Positions 17,625 through 27,308 of a DNA stretch of 64,000 nt are shown in pieces; the first letter of the stretch is position 1, and the number at the start of each line of letters is the position of its first letter. A model generated the notes under the pieces. The model did no database searches. It worked only from the letters and a program-made list of their open reading frames with translations, and was not told where the DNA came from. This DNA comes from Nostoc punctiforme NIES-2108 (GTDB lineage Bacteria > Cyanobacteriota > Cyanobacteriia > Cyanobacteriales > Nostocaceae). The stretch spans positions 64,223-128,222 of the forward strand of contig LXQE01000146.1 in the NCBI GenBank assembly GCA_003326195.1. The letters are read 5' to 3'. The position numbers were made by a program, and so were the translations under genes.

Positions 17625-19007
17625 ATGACAACTACTTACAATTTGCCTGATGGGCCTCAAATGCCGCGCTGGCTGAGGATGATCAAGTTTATTACTCAGC
17701 CAGTTAAATATGTGGATGATTTTGCCCAAATCTACGGTGACACTTTCACGATCAGGAGTAGTAGCTCTGACAACCATCTTGTGTATTTTAGTCAACCCCA
17801 AGCACTGGAGCAGATTTTTACTGCTGATTCCAGCCATTTTGAGGTTGGGAGAGGGAACACAGGACTAAGATTTTTACTTGGCGATCGCTCCTTTATGTTA
17901 GCGGATGGCGATCGCCACCAGCGCCAACGGCAATTATTAGCTCCTCCCTTTCATGGCGAAAGAATGCGGGCTTACGGCGAGGAAATTCGGGAAATAACCC
18001 GACAGGTGACTAATGAATGGCAAATTGGCAAGCCTTTTAAGATCCGTGAGTCGATGCAAGAAATTACCTTGCGTGTTATTCTGCGGGTTGTATTTGGTTT
18101 GAATGATGGAGAACTGTTTGAGGAACTGAGGCGATCGCTAAGTGACTTACTAGACTTCATCAGTTCGCCTGTAATGTCCAGCGCCTTCTTTTTCCAGTTC
18201 ATGCAAAAAGATTTCGGTGCGTGGAGTCCGTGGGGTTGGGTTCTGCAACAACGGCAAAAAATCGATCGACTGATTTATGCTTTACTTCGAGAACGTCGGG
18301 CCCAAGCAGATCAAAATCGCCAAGATATCCTAAGTTTGATGATGGTGGCTCGTTACGACGATGGGCAAGGGATGTCAGATGAAGAATTACATGACGAGTT
18401 AATGACGCTCCTAGTTGCGGGACATGAAACTACCGCTTCGGCATTAACATGGGCTTTTTACTGGATCGATCGTTTACCAGAGGTGCGTGAGAAGTTGCTA
18501 CAAGAACTCAACACCATTGGAGTTAACGCTGATTTGAGTAGTGTAGCTAAATTGCCCTATTTAACAGCAGTTTACCAAGAGACATTGCGACTTTACCCAA
18601 TTGTCATGACTGCTTTTCCGCGAATTGTGAAAACCCCAATTACAATTATGGGCTACGAACTGCGAGAGGGAACAGCAATAGTCCCTAGCATTTATTTAGC
18701 CCATCATCGGGAAGAAGTTTACCCACAATCCAAGCAGTTTAAACCAGAACGCTTTCTAGAAAGACAATATTCACTTTATGAATATTTGCCCTTTGGCGGC
18801 GGCAATCGTCGCTGTATTGGGATGGCATTTGCTCAGTATGAAATGAAAATTGTCTTGGCAACTGTTTTGTCAGAATTTCAAGTTTCGCTAGTGAATAAAC
18901 GTCCCGTGCGTCCTGTGCGCCGTGGGTTAACTTTAGCTGCACCAGCTGGAATGAGGATGGTTGCTACACCTCAAATTAAGCGTGCAAATACACCAGCGTT
19001 AGTTTAG
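17625..19007 (+). CDS. Cytochrome P450 (CYP110-like)
   Basis: 460 aa from ATG 17625 (MTTTYNLPDGPQMPRWL), the usual start of CYP110 proteins; ATG 17541 would add 28 unusual residues. Visible P450 signatures are the I-helix oxygen-binding motif AGHETTASAL, the K-helix ETLRLYP (ExxR), the PERF segment KPERFLERQ, and the heme loop FGGGNRRCIGMAFA with its axial Cys. There is no membrane anchor, so it is a soluble bacterial class enzyme needing ferredoxin and a reductase. CYP110 members act on fatty acids, alkanes or terpenes; the substrate here is unknown. Confidence 0.92.
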   Translation: MTTTYNLPDGPQMPRWLRMIKFITQPVKYVDDFAQIYGDTFTIRSSSSDNHLVYFSQPQALEQIFTADSSHFEVGRGNTGLRFLLGDRSFMLADGDRHQRQRQLLAPPFHGERMRAYGEEIREITRQVTNEWQIGKPFKIRESMQEITLRVILRVVFGLNDGELFEELRRSLSDLLDFISSPVMSSAFFFQFMQKDFGAWSPWGWVLQQRQKIDRLIYALLRERRAQADQNRQDILSLMMVARYDDGQGMSDEELHDELMTLLVAGHETTASALTWAFYWIDRLPEVREKLLQELNTIGVNADLSSVAKLPYLTAVYQETLRLYPIVMTAFPRIVKTPITIMGYELREGTAIVPSIYLAHHREEVYPQSKQFKPERFLERQYSLYEYLPFGGGNRRCIGMAFAQYEMKIVLATVLSEFQVSLVNKRPVRPVRRGLTLAAPAGMRMVATPQIKRANTPALV

Positions 19008-19012
19008 GCAAT

Positions 19013-19041
19013 TAGGGTGGGCATTTTAATCCCCACCCTAC
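19013..19041. terminator. Inverted repeat after P450 gene
   Basis: TAGGGTGGG and CCCACCCTA flank a loop CATTTTAATC directly after the P450 stop. It lies between convergent genes and could end transcripts in both directions, but lacks a strong T tract. Confidence 0.4.
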
Positions 19042-19225
19042 TGTTGAGGCATTCTTCAGCTAGATGAATAGAATGCTTGAAATTTGCAAACAAGCAGGTT
19101 TACTGCCTAACTTTAATTAAACCAGGTAATCCCTAAACCCACAGAGACGAGTAGAGTCTTTTCTCTGTGTTCCTCTGCGCTTCCCTTAGCGTCCCTACCC
19201 TGCGGGAAGGCGAAGCGCCTATGCG

Positions 19226-19654
19226 TTAAAAAACAATCTCCTCCCTCATCCTCTCTTCCAGCACATCCAATAACCCATCCACATCCTTCCCAACTTCCTC
19301 AAAACAAATCGGTGGTGCTGGTTCCGGTGCAAACTGAATTAACTTAATTTCCCCCTTCCCAATCCCAATCATCACAACTTCCACATCCGGCTTATGATTC
19401 TCCACAATCCCCAAAATTTCCTGAAGCCGATTTTCAACTCTAATATTTAAATTCTCTATCTGTTCTTTCGGACAATAAACAAAATGCGGCGTTGGTTGCA
19501 AATCAATACCAACAGTACCCTGACTGTCACCATTTGCTAACCACAATCCCCAAAACAGCGCCGCCAATTCTTGCTGATTTGCTTTGACAAACTTATCCAA
19601 CTGGCGACGCCACTTAGTATCACCTGATTCTGGTTGACTATTACCAAAAAACAT
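19226..19654 (-). CDS. Conserved cyanobacterial protein, possible beta-carboxysome chaperone CcmS
   Basis: 142 aa acidic soluble protein. Notable segments are FVKANQQELAALFWGLWLANGDSQ, GTVGIDLQPTPHFVYCPKEQ and VVMIGIGKGEIKLIQFAPEP. Length and the wording around the LQPTPHFV segment recall the family recently described as CcmS, a small protein that binds a CcmK C-terminal tail during beta-carboxysome assembly, but I recall this only loosely. Position, 5 kb from ccmK3/ccmK4 and 2 kb from the candidate McdAB pair, fits. A repeat element overlaps its 3' flank. Confidence 0.45.
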   Translation of the reverse strand: MFFGNSQPESGDTKWRRQLDKFVKANQQELAALFWGLWLANGDSQGTVGIDLQPTPHFVYCPKEQIENLNIRVENRLQEILGIVENHKPDVEVVMIGIGKGEIKLIQFAPEPAPPICFEEVGKDVDGLLDVLEERMREEIVF

Positions 19655-19692
19655 AAATCATTCGTAATGAAGACACAGACAATAGGCGAAAC

Positions 19693-21543
19693 TTATCTCA
19701 AACCTGACTGTACACGCCAGAGGCCGGAATAAATCCCGTCTTTCTCCAGCAATTGCTCATGGGTTCCCGATTCTACTAATTTCCCATGTTCCATGACATA
19801 AATGCAATCGGCATTGCGAATAGTGGAAAGACGATGAGCGATCGCAATTGTAGTTCTATCTACTGTAATCCGTTCTAGCGATCGCTGAATTGCCGCTTCT
19901 GTTTCATTATCCACCGCCGAGGTAGCTTCATCTAAAATCAGAATGGGGGGATTTTTGAGAACAGCGCGGGCGATCGCAATCCGTTGTCTTTGTCCACCAG
20001 ATAACTTTTGTCCTCTTTCCCCCACAATTGTCTCATAACCTTCGGGCAATTCAATAATAAATTCGTGCGCCTCGGCTATCTTCGCCGCCGTGATGATTTC
20101 TTGCTCTCTAGTCTCAAAGCTGCCATAGGCAATATTCTCCGCTACAGTGCCATGAAATAGAAAGACATCCTGACTCACCAAACCGATGCAGCGCCGTAAA
20201 TCTTTTAAATTCAAACTTTGCAAGTCAATACCATCCAGAGTAATGCTTCCAGATTGCACTTCATATAAACGCAATAAAAGTTTGACTAAAGTGCTTTTAC
20301 CAGAACCGGTAGAACCGACAATTGCAATGGTTTTCCCTGCCGGAATATCCAAAGACAGACTTTTAATCACTGGAAATCTATCTTTATAGGCAAAATAAAC
20401 ATTGTTAAATTGCACTTCCCCGCGTACTTCATCCACAGGTAAAGCTACATCACCTGTATGAATAGCGATAGGAGTATCTAACAAATTCATGACTCGATTA
20501 GTAGAAGCCATTGCCCTTTGATACTGGTCAAATGTTTCGCCTAATCTAGTTAAAGGCCATAGCAATCGCTGGATTAAAAACACTAATACGCTATAAGTAC
20601 CTACAGACATGGCTCCAGAAACAGCTGCCATCCCGCCATACAACAGTAATGCCGTGAACCCCACTAAAATCAGCATCCGAATTAGCGGTACAAAAGCAGC
20701 AGAAAGAGTAATTGCTTTCGAGTTACTGTGGCGATAAGCGTCACTATCTAATTCCAAACGAGAGGCTTCATAAGCTTCAGATGTGAAGCTTTTAATAGTA
20801 GTAATTCCGCTGATATTGTTTGACAACCGCGAATTGAGAAAACCTACCTTTTCGCGGACATCAGCGTAGCGAGGTGCAAGTAATCGTTGATAGGCAAAAG
20901 AACCCCAGAGGATAAATGGCATCGGTGACAAAGCCATCCACGCTACACTAGGAGCCAGAATAAAGAAAGCAGCGCCAATAATTAGAACCGTTGCAGAAAC
21001 TTGGATAATATCATTTGCGCCCCCATCCAAAAACCGTTCTAACTGGTTAATATCATCACTGAGGATAGACATTAAACCGCCAGTGCTGCGTTCTTCAAAA
21101 TAAGCCAATTCCAACTCTTGCAAATGTTTGTATGCATCCAAACGCAAGTCATGCTGAATATTCTGAGCCAAATTCCGCCAAAGTCGAGCGTAGGCGTACT
21201 CAAAAACCGATTCTAGTATCCAAATGATTACAGTCAGAAAGGAAATAATCAAAAATTGTTGAAAGACATCCCGTACCCCTAACTGTGCAATTATGGAATC
21301 CTGTTGCTTAACTACCACATCCACTGCCACGCCAATTAAGCCGGGTGGTGCTAAGTCGAAAAATTTATTGAGGGTAGAATAAGTAGTCGCCAGCCAAATT
21401 TGTTTACGATACTGGTGTCCATACTCAAGCAAACGCTGGAGAGGATGCGCTGAATGTTTACGCCTTCTTGATGCCCGATGAGATTTTAATGCAGTAGCCA
21501 CGGCTTTTTGCGATTTCGTGTCACTGATATTACCACGGAACAA
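19693..21543 (-). CDS. ABC exporter, fused permease/ATPase (MsbA/MDR type)
   Basis: 616 aa half-transporter. The N-terminal 330 residues form a six-helix type I exporter domain; the C-terminal half has Walker [17 protein letters not shown], signature [16 protein letters not shown], Walker [13 protein letters not shown] and the H-loop [10 protein letters not shown]. It should work as a homodimer exporting lipids, drugs or peptides; the substrate is unknown. A basic N-terminal extension (residues about 10-40) precedes the first helix. The small gene at 19226 lies 38 bp downstream in the same direction and may be co-transcribed. Confidence 0.92.
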   Translation of the reverse strand: MFRGNISDTKSQKAVATALKSHRASRRRKHSAHPLQRLLEYGHQYRKQIWLATTYSTLNKFFDLAPPGLIGVAVDVVVKQQDSIIAQLGVRDVFQQFLIISFLTVIIWILESVFEYAYARLWRNLAQNIQHDLRLDAYKHLQELELAYFEERSTGGLMSILSDDINQLERFLDGGANDIIQVSATVLIIGAAFFILAPSVAWMALSPMPFILWGSFAYQRLLAPRYADVREKVGFLNSRLSNNISGITTIKSFTSEAYEASRLELDSDAYRHSNSKAITLSAAFVPLIRMLILVGFTALLLYGGMAAVSGAMSVGTYSVLVFLIQRLLWPLTRLGETFDQYQRAMASTNRVMNLLDTPIAIHTGDVALPVDEVRGEVQFNNVYFAYKDRFPVIKSLSLDIPAGKTIAIVGSTGSGKSTLVKLLLRLYEVQSGSITLDGIDLQSLNLKDLRRCIGLVSQDVFLFHGTVAENIAYGSFETREQEIITAAKIAEAHEFIIELPEGYETIVGERGQKLSGGQRQRIAIARAVLKNPPILILDEATSAVDNETEAAIQRSLERITVDRTTIAIAHRLSTIRNADCIYVMEHGKLVESGTHEQLLEKDGIYSGLWRVQSGLR

Positions 21544-21604
21544 AGTCTTGAGTCTTAAGTCCTGAGTCTGAAGATTGATTCAGACAGACTAGTGAGAAAC
21601 TTAA

Positions 21605-21646
21605 ATTGGGGATTGGGGATTGGAGATTGGGGATTGGGGACTGGGA
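21605..21646. repeat. Heptamer STRR (ATTGGGG)
   Basis: Six consecutive 7-bp units of ATTGGGG with small changes, between the divergent ABC exporter and SPFH genes. Confidence 0.75.
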
Positions 21647-21672
21647 AAAGGAGACAATAAGTAGAATAATCA

Positions 21673-21714
21673 CTCCTAACTCCTAACTCTTAATTCTTAA
21701 CTCAGCACTCAGCA
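21673..21714. repeat. Heptamer STRR (CTCCTAA/CTCAGCA)
   Basis: Six 7-bp units (CTCCTAA twice, CTCTTAA, TTCTTAA, CTCAGCA twice). This is a second heptamer array only 27 bp from the first, in the same leader. Confidence 0.7.
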
Positions 21715-21744
21715 CTACTTAGCACTCATATTGGAGAAAGGAAT

Positions 21745-22593
21745 TTGAAAAATCAGCAATTTGGTAATTGGCAAACCACAGTTTTCGGAATTGTGTTAGC
21801 AATACTAGTGATTATTGGGCTAAATTCCTTTATCATTATTAACCCAGGACAAGCAGGAGTAATCAGCATCTTGGGTAAAGCGAGAGATGGCGCTTTATTG
21901 GAAGGTATCCACGTGAAACCGCCTTTTATCACTGTGATAGATGTGTATGATTTAACGGTGCAAAAATTTGAAGTACCAGCAGAGAGTTCCACTAAAGATT
22001 TGCAAAATTTATCTGCAAGATTTGCAATTAACTTTCGCCTCGATCCGATAAAGGTAGTTGAAGTTAGAAGAAAACAAGGAACATTAGAAAATATTGTCTC
22101 AAAAATCATTGCTCCTCAGACACAAGAAGCATTTAAAATTGCCGCAGCCAGAAGAACAGTAGAAGAAGCGATTACCAAACGAAGTGAATTGAAAGAAGAC
22201 TTCGATCAAGCTTTAGGCGATCGCCTAGACAAATATGGGATAATTGTATTAGATACTAGCGTAGTTGATTTAGCATTCTCGCCAGAATTTGCCAGAGCAG
22301 TTGAAGAAAAACAAATTGCTGAACAACGGGCGCAAAGAGCCGTTTACGTAGCACGTGAAGCTGAACAAGAAGCACAAGCAGACATTAATCGTGCCAAAGG
22401 TAGGGCAGAAGCTCAAAGACTTTTAGCAGAGACACTCAAAGCCCAAGGAGGACAATTAGTTCTGCAAAAAGAAGCCATTGAAGCTTGGAAGACTGGCGGC
22501 GCTCAGATGCCCAAAGTCTTGGTTATGGGTAATGACTCAAAAAATGGCGTACCCTTTATATTCAACCTTGGGAATGTCCAAAATCAACCGTAA
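21745..22593 (+). CDS. Prohibitin/SPFH-domain membrane protein
   Basis: 282 aa. The TTG start is supported by GGAGAAAGG placed just upstream. An N-terminal membrane helix (TVFGIVLAILVIIGLNSFIII) is followed by an SPFH/Band 7 domain (NPGQAGVISILGKARDGALLEGIHVKPPFI), then a long Ala/Glu/Arg/Gln-rich coiled coil (EEKQIAEQRAQRAVYVAREA). Prohibitin-like proteins form large ring scaffolds in membranes and regulate proteases such as FtsH; in cyanobacteria they are found in thylakoid or plasma membrane. The frame is intact. Confidence 0.88.
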   Translation: MKNQQFGNWQTTVFGIVLAILVIIGLNSFIIINPGQAGVISILGKARDGALLEGIHVKPPFITVIDVYDLTVQKFEVPAESSTKDLQNLSARFAINFRLDPIKVVEVRRKQGTLENIVSKIIAPQTQEAFKIAAARRTVEEAITKRSELKEDFDQALGDRLDKYGIIVLDTSVVDLAFSPEFARAVEEKQIAEQRAQRAVYVAREAEQEAQADINRAKGRAEAQRLLAETLKAQGGQLVLQKEAIEAWKTGGAQMPKVLVMGNDSKNGVPFIFNLGNVQNQP

Positions 22594-22771
22594 AAGGGAA
22601 GTGGGCATGAGATAACAAGGTCTAAGATTATTGAATTTGCTCTGACCTCAGACAAATTCTACAATACATTGGACTATTCCCAATTCCAAATCTAAAATTC
22701 AAAATGGTATAAGTTGGGCTAGTCCCAACTCAAACACCACAGAAAAACTAACCAGATAATAGTCGAAGTTT

Positions 22772-23188
22772 ATGTCAACCCCCAATCCTCAGAATCTCAC
22801 CGCCGAAGAAGCGAAAAAATTACTGAACAAATTCAACTGTCTAGACATTGCCCCTATCCTCAACTCATCAGAAAAAGTAGTAATTCGTAATGCCTTAATT
22901 TTGCTCACCAAGCTTACTGATTACCAAATTTTAGGAATTTGTGCTGATACAGCAGAAGAGGGAATATTGGCAATGAAAACCTATTCTCTGGCTTTGGGTT
23001 ATGAACCACCAAATAATTTACTTACACCCGAAGGCCCAGTTTATATCAAATTAAATGGTAAAAATGGCTTATGTTATCTTGATTCCTATGATGGACACCA
23101 TCGTGGTGTATTAGTATCTTGCCAGTCTTATGACGAAGATGGAATCAACGAAATGTATGGACACCTTCCCTTGGACTTATTTGTATAG
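22772..23188 (+). CDS. DUF1824 family protein
   Basis: 138 aa soluble protein recognised as the cyanobacterial and plastid DUF1824 family from the helical N-terminus (LTAEEAKKLLNKFNCLDIAP), ICADTAEEGILAMKTYSLALGY and the C-terminal block GPVYIKLNGKNGLCYLDSYDGHHRGVLVSCQS. The function is unknown. The gene lies in the same direction as the SPFH gene before it (178-bp gap) and the ABC-F gene after it. Confidence 0.85.
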   Translation: MSTPNPQNLTAEEAKKLLNKFNCLDIAPILNSSEKVVIRNALILLTKLTDYQILGICADTAEEGILAMKTYSLALGYEPPNNLLTPEGPVYIKLNGKNGLCYLDSYDGHHRGVLVSCQSYDEDGINEMYGHLPLDLFV

Positions 23189-23259
23189 AATTCCGCAATG
23201 TAGGTAAGGTAAATACCTTACCTACTCACTAATGAAAAATAATTAATGACTTCAATCTT

Positions 23260-25188
23260 ATGAGTATTATTACACTACAATCAGTAAAAAAAGACTTTGG
23301 TATCAAGGAAATTTTAAAAGATGCTAGCTTTAGCCTCGATGCTACCGATAAAGTTGGATTAATTGGTACTAACGGTTCTGGTAAATCAACTCTATTAAAA
23401 ATGATCGCTGGGTTAGAATCCATTGATAGCGGTCAAATTTTAATTAACTCCGGTTCTAAAATTATCTACTTACCGCAGCTGCCAGATTTAGATGAAAATC
23501 ATACAGTTTTAGAGCAAGTTTTCGCTGACAGTGGCGAACATACGACTTTAGTACGCGAGTATGAAGAACTTTCTGATAAATTGGTTCACTATCCAGATGA
23601 TAGTCAACTGATGTCTCGCCTTTCTGTGGTGATGCAACGGATGGATACTAGTGGTGCTTGGGAACTAGAAACAAATGCCAAAATCATCCTCACCAAATTA
23701 GGAATTTCTGATTTTGATGCCAAGATAAGTACTTTATCTGGAGGCTATCGCAAGCGCATTGCTTTAGCATCAGCTTTGCTATCAGAACCAGATGCTTTGC
23801 TCATGGATGAACCGACAAACCATCTTGATGCTCTTTCTGTGGAGTGGTTACAAAGTTATTTAAATCGTTATCGCGGCGCATTGTTTTTGATTACTCACGA
23901 TCGCTATTTTCTAGATCGCGTTACCAACCGGATCGTGGAAATCGACCGAGGCGACATTTACACCTATACAGGTAACTATTCATATTACCTCGAAAAGAAA
24001 GCTTTAGCTGAAGAATCTGCCGTAAGTAGTCAACGTAAACACCAAGGCTTGTTGCGGCGCGAGTTGGAATGGCTCAAAAAAGGGCCGAAAGCCAGAAGTA
24101 CCAAGCAAAAAGCGAGAATTGACCGCGCTCACGCTCTGCGGGATACTGAATTTAAACAAGTTCAGGGTAAAGTTGATATTTCGACAGTTGGTCGTCGCAT
24201 TGGGAAAAAAGTTATTGAATTAGATAACGTTTCTAAGGCATACAATGGACGCACTCTGATTAATAATTTCACCTACGAATTTAGTCCAGAAGACCGCATC
24301 GGCATTATTGGCGCTAATGGTGCTGGTAAATCGACTTTAATGGATATCATTACTGGACGAATTAAGCCAGATTCCGGCATTGCAGAAATTGGGACTACAG
24401 TTCACATCGGTTATTTTGACCAGCATTCGGAAGAATTGCTCACAGCATTGAATGAAAGTCAGCGCGTGATTGACTACATCAAAGAAGAAGGAGAATTTGT
24501 CAAAATTACCGATGGAACTCAAATTACTGCTTCGCAAATGTTGGAACGGTTTTTGTTTCCTGGTAATCAGCAGTATGCCCCAATTAGTAAACTTTCGGGT
24601 GGTGAAAAACGCCGTTTATTTCTGTTGCGGGTTTTGATGGGTGCGCCCAATGTCTTAATTTTAGATGAACCGACAAACGATTTAGATGTTCAGACCTTGG
24701 CAGTATTAGAGGATTATTTAGAGGATTTTGCCGGGTGTGTAATTGTAGTTTCTCACGATCGCTACTTTCTCGATCGCACCATCGACACAGTATTTTCCTT
24801 TGAGGAAGGCGGTAATCTGCGGCAATATCCAGGTAATTACTCGATTTATCTGGACTACAAGAAGGCTGAAGAGGCACAGCTACAGGCTGCGAACGCTAAG
24901 GAGAAGCCGAAAAATGTCGAAGTCCAAAATGGTGTGGCTTCACCCAAGGAGGTAGAGAATACCAAGCGGCGTAGGTTATCCAATTGGGAGAAAAAAGAAT
25001 TTGAGCAGTTGGAAGGTAAAATTGCCGAGTTAGAGGCGGAGAAGGCGGAAACCGAGAAAACGTTGGCGAATGTCTTACCGGGGAATTATAGCCAGGTGCA
25101 GAAATTATATGATCATGTGGAAAAGCTCAAGCACGCGATCGATGTGGCGACTGAACGCTGGTTAGAATTGGCAGAGATGGAATCTTGA
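23260..25188 (+). CDS. uup: ABC-F ATPase, Uup-like
   Basis: 642 aa with two complete ATPase cassettes and no membrane domain. First cassette: Walker A IGTNGSGKSTLLKMIAG, signature LSGGYRKRIALASALL, Walker B LLMDEPTNHLD. Second cassette: IGANGAGKSTLMDIITG, LSGGEKRRLFLLRVL, LILDEPTNDLDVQTL. A linker of about 80 residues joins them and a C-terminal Lys/Glu coiled coil follows. The NDLDVQTL wording and the coiled-coil tail fit Uup rather than EttA. ABC-F proteins act on the ribosome; Uup is also linked to transposon precise excision in enterobacteria. Confidence 0.88.
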   Translation: MSIITLQSVKKDFGIKEILKDASFSLDATDKVGLIGTNGSGKSTLLKMIAGLESIDSGQILINSGSKIIYLPQLPDLDENHTVLEQVFADSGEHTTLVREYEELSDKLVHYPDDSQLMSRLSVVMQRMDTSGAWELETNAKIILTKLGISDFDAKISTLSGGYRKRIALASALLSEPDALLMDEPTNHLDALSVEWLQSYLNRYRGALFLITHDRYFLDRVTNRIVEIDRGDIYTYTGNYSYYLEKKALAEESAVSSQRKHQGLLRRELEWLKKGPKARSTKQKARIDRAHALRDTEFKQVQGKVDISTVGRRIGKKVIELDNVSKAYNGRTLINNFTYEFSPEDRIGIIGANGAGKSTLMDIITGRIKPDSGIAEIGTTVHIGYFDQHSEELLTALNESQRVIDYIKEEGEFVKITDGTQITASQMLERFLFPGNQQYAPISKLSGGEKRRLFLLRVLMGAPNVLILDEPTNDLDVQTLAVLEDYLEDFAGCVIVVSHDRYFLDRTIDTVFSFEEGGNLRQYPGNYSIYLDYKKAEEAQLQAANAKEKPKNVEVQNGVASPKEVENTKRRRLSNWEKKEFEQLEGKIAELEAEKAETEKTLANVLPGNYSQVQKLYDHVEKLKHAIDVATERWLELAEMES

Positions 25189-25760
25189 AATTACCAGCTA
25201 GTAAGCCACGACGTAAATAAACTACTCATTTAAAATCAATGAAATGCTTACACTGTATTCATTTTTAATTTTTAATTCCGCTTCGGGGTACTAGTGGGGT
25301 GGCAGGGTAAGCTCATCTAATTTGGTATGATATGAGTGGTTATATTTGCATTAGATGGTGAAGCAGCAACGGCAGAACTTGCCCGTGCAATTGTTGATGT
25401 GGCGCGATGGTGGAAATAATTCGTAATTCGTAATTTAAGAGACTTAGATTTAACTTGCATCTGTAGCCTTATTTTGTTCAATTGGTATAAGGGGATGCAG
25501 GCTCTATAGTTTTAAGCGAAGTGCGATCGCCTTTTACAACTACTCAGCCATCAAGCAGGTATCGCATTTACAAACTCTCTCTGGTGTCGATGAGTGAGCG
25601 ATCGCAATTAATCATAAAATCATCAGAGAAATTCTCTAGACTGTCAATGAGCGATCGCCAGGGGTTATCTTTGGCTTTCTTCTCGTCTTTATTAGTAATG
25701 GTAGTATTTGATTGTTATTGTTGATCGTGCTATTAGCTCTCCATAAATAATACTGAATTT
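25189..25760. other. Intergenic region, possible gene fragments
   Basis: 572 bp with several HIP1 sites. A short plus-strand fragment near 25335-25420 reads ALDGEAATAELARAIVDVAR before a stop and may be the tail of a lost gene; I cannot name it. Frames at 25521-25724 lack support. Confidence 0.35.
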
Positions 25761-26015
25761 ATGACCATACAAATTAATATTCAACTTCCAAATGATGTTT
25801 TTTCAGCACTCCGCACTAATCCAGAAACATTTGTTCAAGAGATGCGTTTAGCGGCTGCTGTTAAATGGTATGAAGTTGGTACGCTTTCCCAATCTAAGGC
25901 TGCTGAAATTGCCGGAGTTAGCCGTCAGCAATTTTTAGAAGCACTCGATCGCTATAATGTCTCACCTTTTCAAGTAACTCCTGAAGAATTAGCCCAGGAG
26001 TTAGCACGTGACTAG
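25761..26015 (+). CDS. UPF0175 family antitoxin
   Basis: 84 aa. Segments NVFSALRTNPETFVQEMRL-like (here DVFSALRTNPETFVQEMRLA), AAVKWYEVGTLSQSKAAEIA and GVSRQQFLEALDRYNVSPF are characteristic of UPF0175, a small helix-turn-helix family that partners DUF3368 PIN-like toxins. The stop overlaps the start of such a gene by 8 bp. It probably neutralises the toxin and binds the operon promoter. Confidence 0.85.
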   Translation: MTIQINIQLPNDVFSALRTNPETFVQEMRLAAAVKWYEVGTLSQSKAAEIAGVSRQQFLEALDRYNVSPFQVTPEELAQELARD

Positions 26016-26514
26016 ACAATGGGTTGTAAATGCTTCTCCATTGATTGTACTGACTAAGATTAACCAAGTTCATTTGCTCTCAGAACTTTGTAGTCAAGTT
26101 GTTATTCCTAGCGGTGTTGTTCAAGAAATCTGCATTGCGCCAGATAATGACCCGGCAAAAGTTTGGATTTTGAGTGAAGGAAGTATTTATATTCGAGATG
26201 TGAAACAAGTCGATCCAGTGATTGCTGCATGGGGCCTTGGTTTGGGAGAAAGTCACGTTCTCACCTGGATATATAACAATCCTGGCTATGAAGCAATTCT
26301 AGACGATGCCTGCGGCGGGCTACGCCTACGCGCTGCAAAAACCGCAGCACTTGCTTTAGAGATACCTGTGCGGGGAACCCTGGGTGTTATTCTACTTGCG
26401 AAACGGGAAGGTAAGGTAGAAGCCGCTAAACCGATTTTTGAACAACTGATTCAGGTTGGTTTTAGAGTCAGTACACAAGTTTTGGAGTCAGCACTTAGAT
26501 TTGTTGATGAGTAG
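26008..26514 (+). CDS. DUF3368 PIN-like toxin with an in-frame 7-residue repeat insert
   Basis: 168 aa. VVNASPLIVLTKINQVHLL is the N-terminal PIN motif (the usual first Asp is Asn here), and IPVRGTLGVILLAKREG is the family's C-terminal signature. Related proteins have a conserved acidic-Arg motif (DDRxA) before this block. Here a 21-bp dispersed repeat at 26308-26328 adds seven residues between DD and RAAKTAALAL. The toxin may thus be weakened or inactive, also because of the Asn. Translation is coupled to UPF0175 upstream through an 8-bp overlap. Confidence 0.85.
   Translation: MTRQWVVNASPLIVLTKINQVHLLSELCSQVVIPSGVVQEICIAPDNDPAKVWILSEGSIYIRDVKQVDPVIAAWGLGLGESHVLTWIYNNPGYEAILDDACGGLRLRAAKTAALALEIPVRGTLGVILLAKREGKVEAAKPIFEQLIQVGFRVSTQVLESALRFVDE
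26308..26328 (+). repeat. 21-bp small dispersed repeat inside DUF3368 gene
   Basis: Begins GCCTGCGGCGGGCTACG and lies exactly between GAT and CGC. Removing 21 bp gives GATCGC and the protein DDRAAKTAALAL. The same element interrupts GATCGC at 62231-62251. Confidence 0.75.
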
Positions 26515-26566
26515 TGTATTAGATGTGTAGATTTATCTTATGGGCAAAAAGCGATCGCATAACTCA

Positions 26567-26812
26567 TTATCTCTGCTCTGAGCGGTTAGCAAAATATTCA
26601 TCTATAGTCACGGACTCACCATCTTTATACTCAGCGCGAACTGCTTTAATTTCTGCCAGTGTATCTGCATCGTCTTCGTACAACGCTTCTTCGGCTTCAA
26701 AAATTTGTTGCTCAATTAGTTCTTGAAGTTGACGTTTTTCTGTTAAATCAAGGGAAGAGATTGCTTCTGCTAAAGTTTCTAAGGAGAGTTGTAGTTTAAC
26801 AATGGCTGGCAT
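26567..26812 (-). CDS. Small hypothetical, antitoxin-like
   Basis: 81 aa from ATG 26812, chosen because AGGAG lies 5 nt upstream; an upstream start at 26842 lacks this support. The sequence is acidic and helical: LETLAEAISSLDLTEKRQLQ, then EQQIFEAEEALYEDDADTLA. It resembles the small solo antitoxin-like proteins common in cyanobacterial toxin-antitoxin islands, but I cannot name a family. It sits between two toxin-antitoxin pairs and converges on the DUF3368 gene. Confidence 0.6.
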   Translation of the reverse strand: MPAIVKLQLSLETLAEAISSLDLTEKRQLQELIEQQIFEAEEALYEDDADTLAEIKAVRAEYKDGESVTIDEYFANRSEQR

Positions 26813-27059
26813 TTTTCTCCTATTGGGTGTAATATTTCGCATTTTGACACCATTATGCTGATTTTAACAGTTATATTTTTGTCAAGCTGAAAGTATTTGG
26901 GTTGTGTTTCAGGACAAATGCATCTAAATTTCACGCTTGTGGGGTACGGCACAGCAATTGGATTTGTCTAAACTGCGATCTGCGTAGTTTACCGCCGTAG
27001 GCATCGCCCACTCATCCAGTGTTATCGTAAAGAATATTAGGAATTAATTACCAAGGCAG

Positions 27060-27308
27060 ATGACTATTACTGTCAACGTTGCCCAAGCAACTGCCAAATT
27101 TAGTGAACTTCTGAGTCAGGTATTGCTCGGTGAAGAAGTCGTGATTGCTGAACAGGGGATTCCAGTTGCACGTTTAGTTGCTCTTACGAATACCAGTTCT
27201 CCTCGCATTCCAGGCTTAGATAAGGGTAAAGTGTTTATTGCACCAGATTTCAACGAGCCTTTACCAGAAGAAATCTTGAGTGATTTTGAAAATTCTAACC
27301 TCGTTTAG
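27060..27308 (+). CDS. Phd/YefM family antitoxin
   Basis: 82 aa with the Phd/YefM N-terminal DNA-binding motif NVAQATAKFSELLSQVLLGE followed by EVVIAEQGIPVARLVAL and an acidic, flexible C-terminus (FNEPLPEEILSDFE) that would cover the toxin active site. The next frame encodes the matching PIN-domain toxin and begins at the last base of this stop codon. Confidence 0.88.
   Translation: MTITVNVAQATAKFSELLSQVLLGEEVVIAEQGIPVARLVALTNTSSPRIPGLDKGKVFIAPDFNEPLPEEILSDFENSNLV

Noticed and set aside
25521..25724. 67-codon frame before the UPF0175 gene
   Set aside because: Rich in HIP1 sites, no start signal and no family; left as intergenic.
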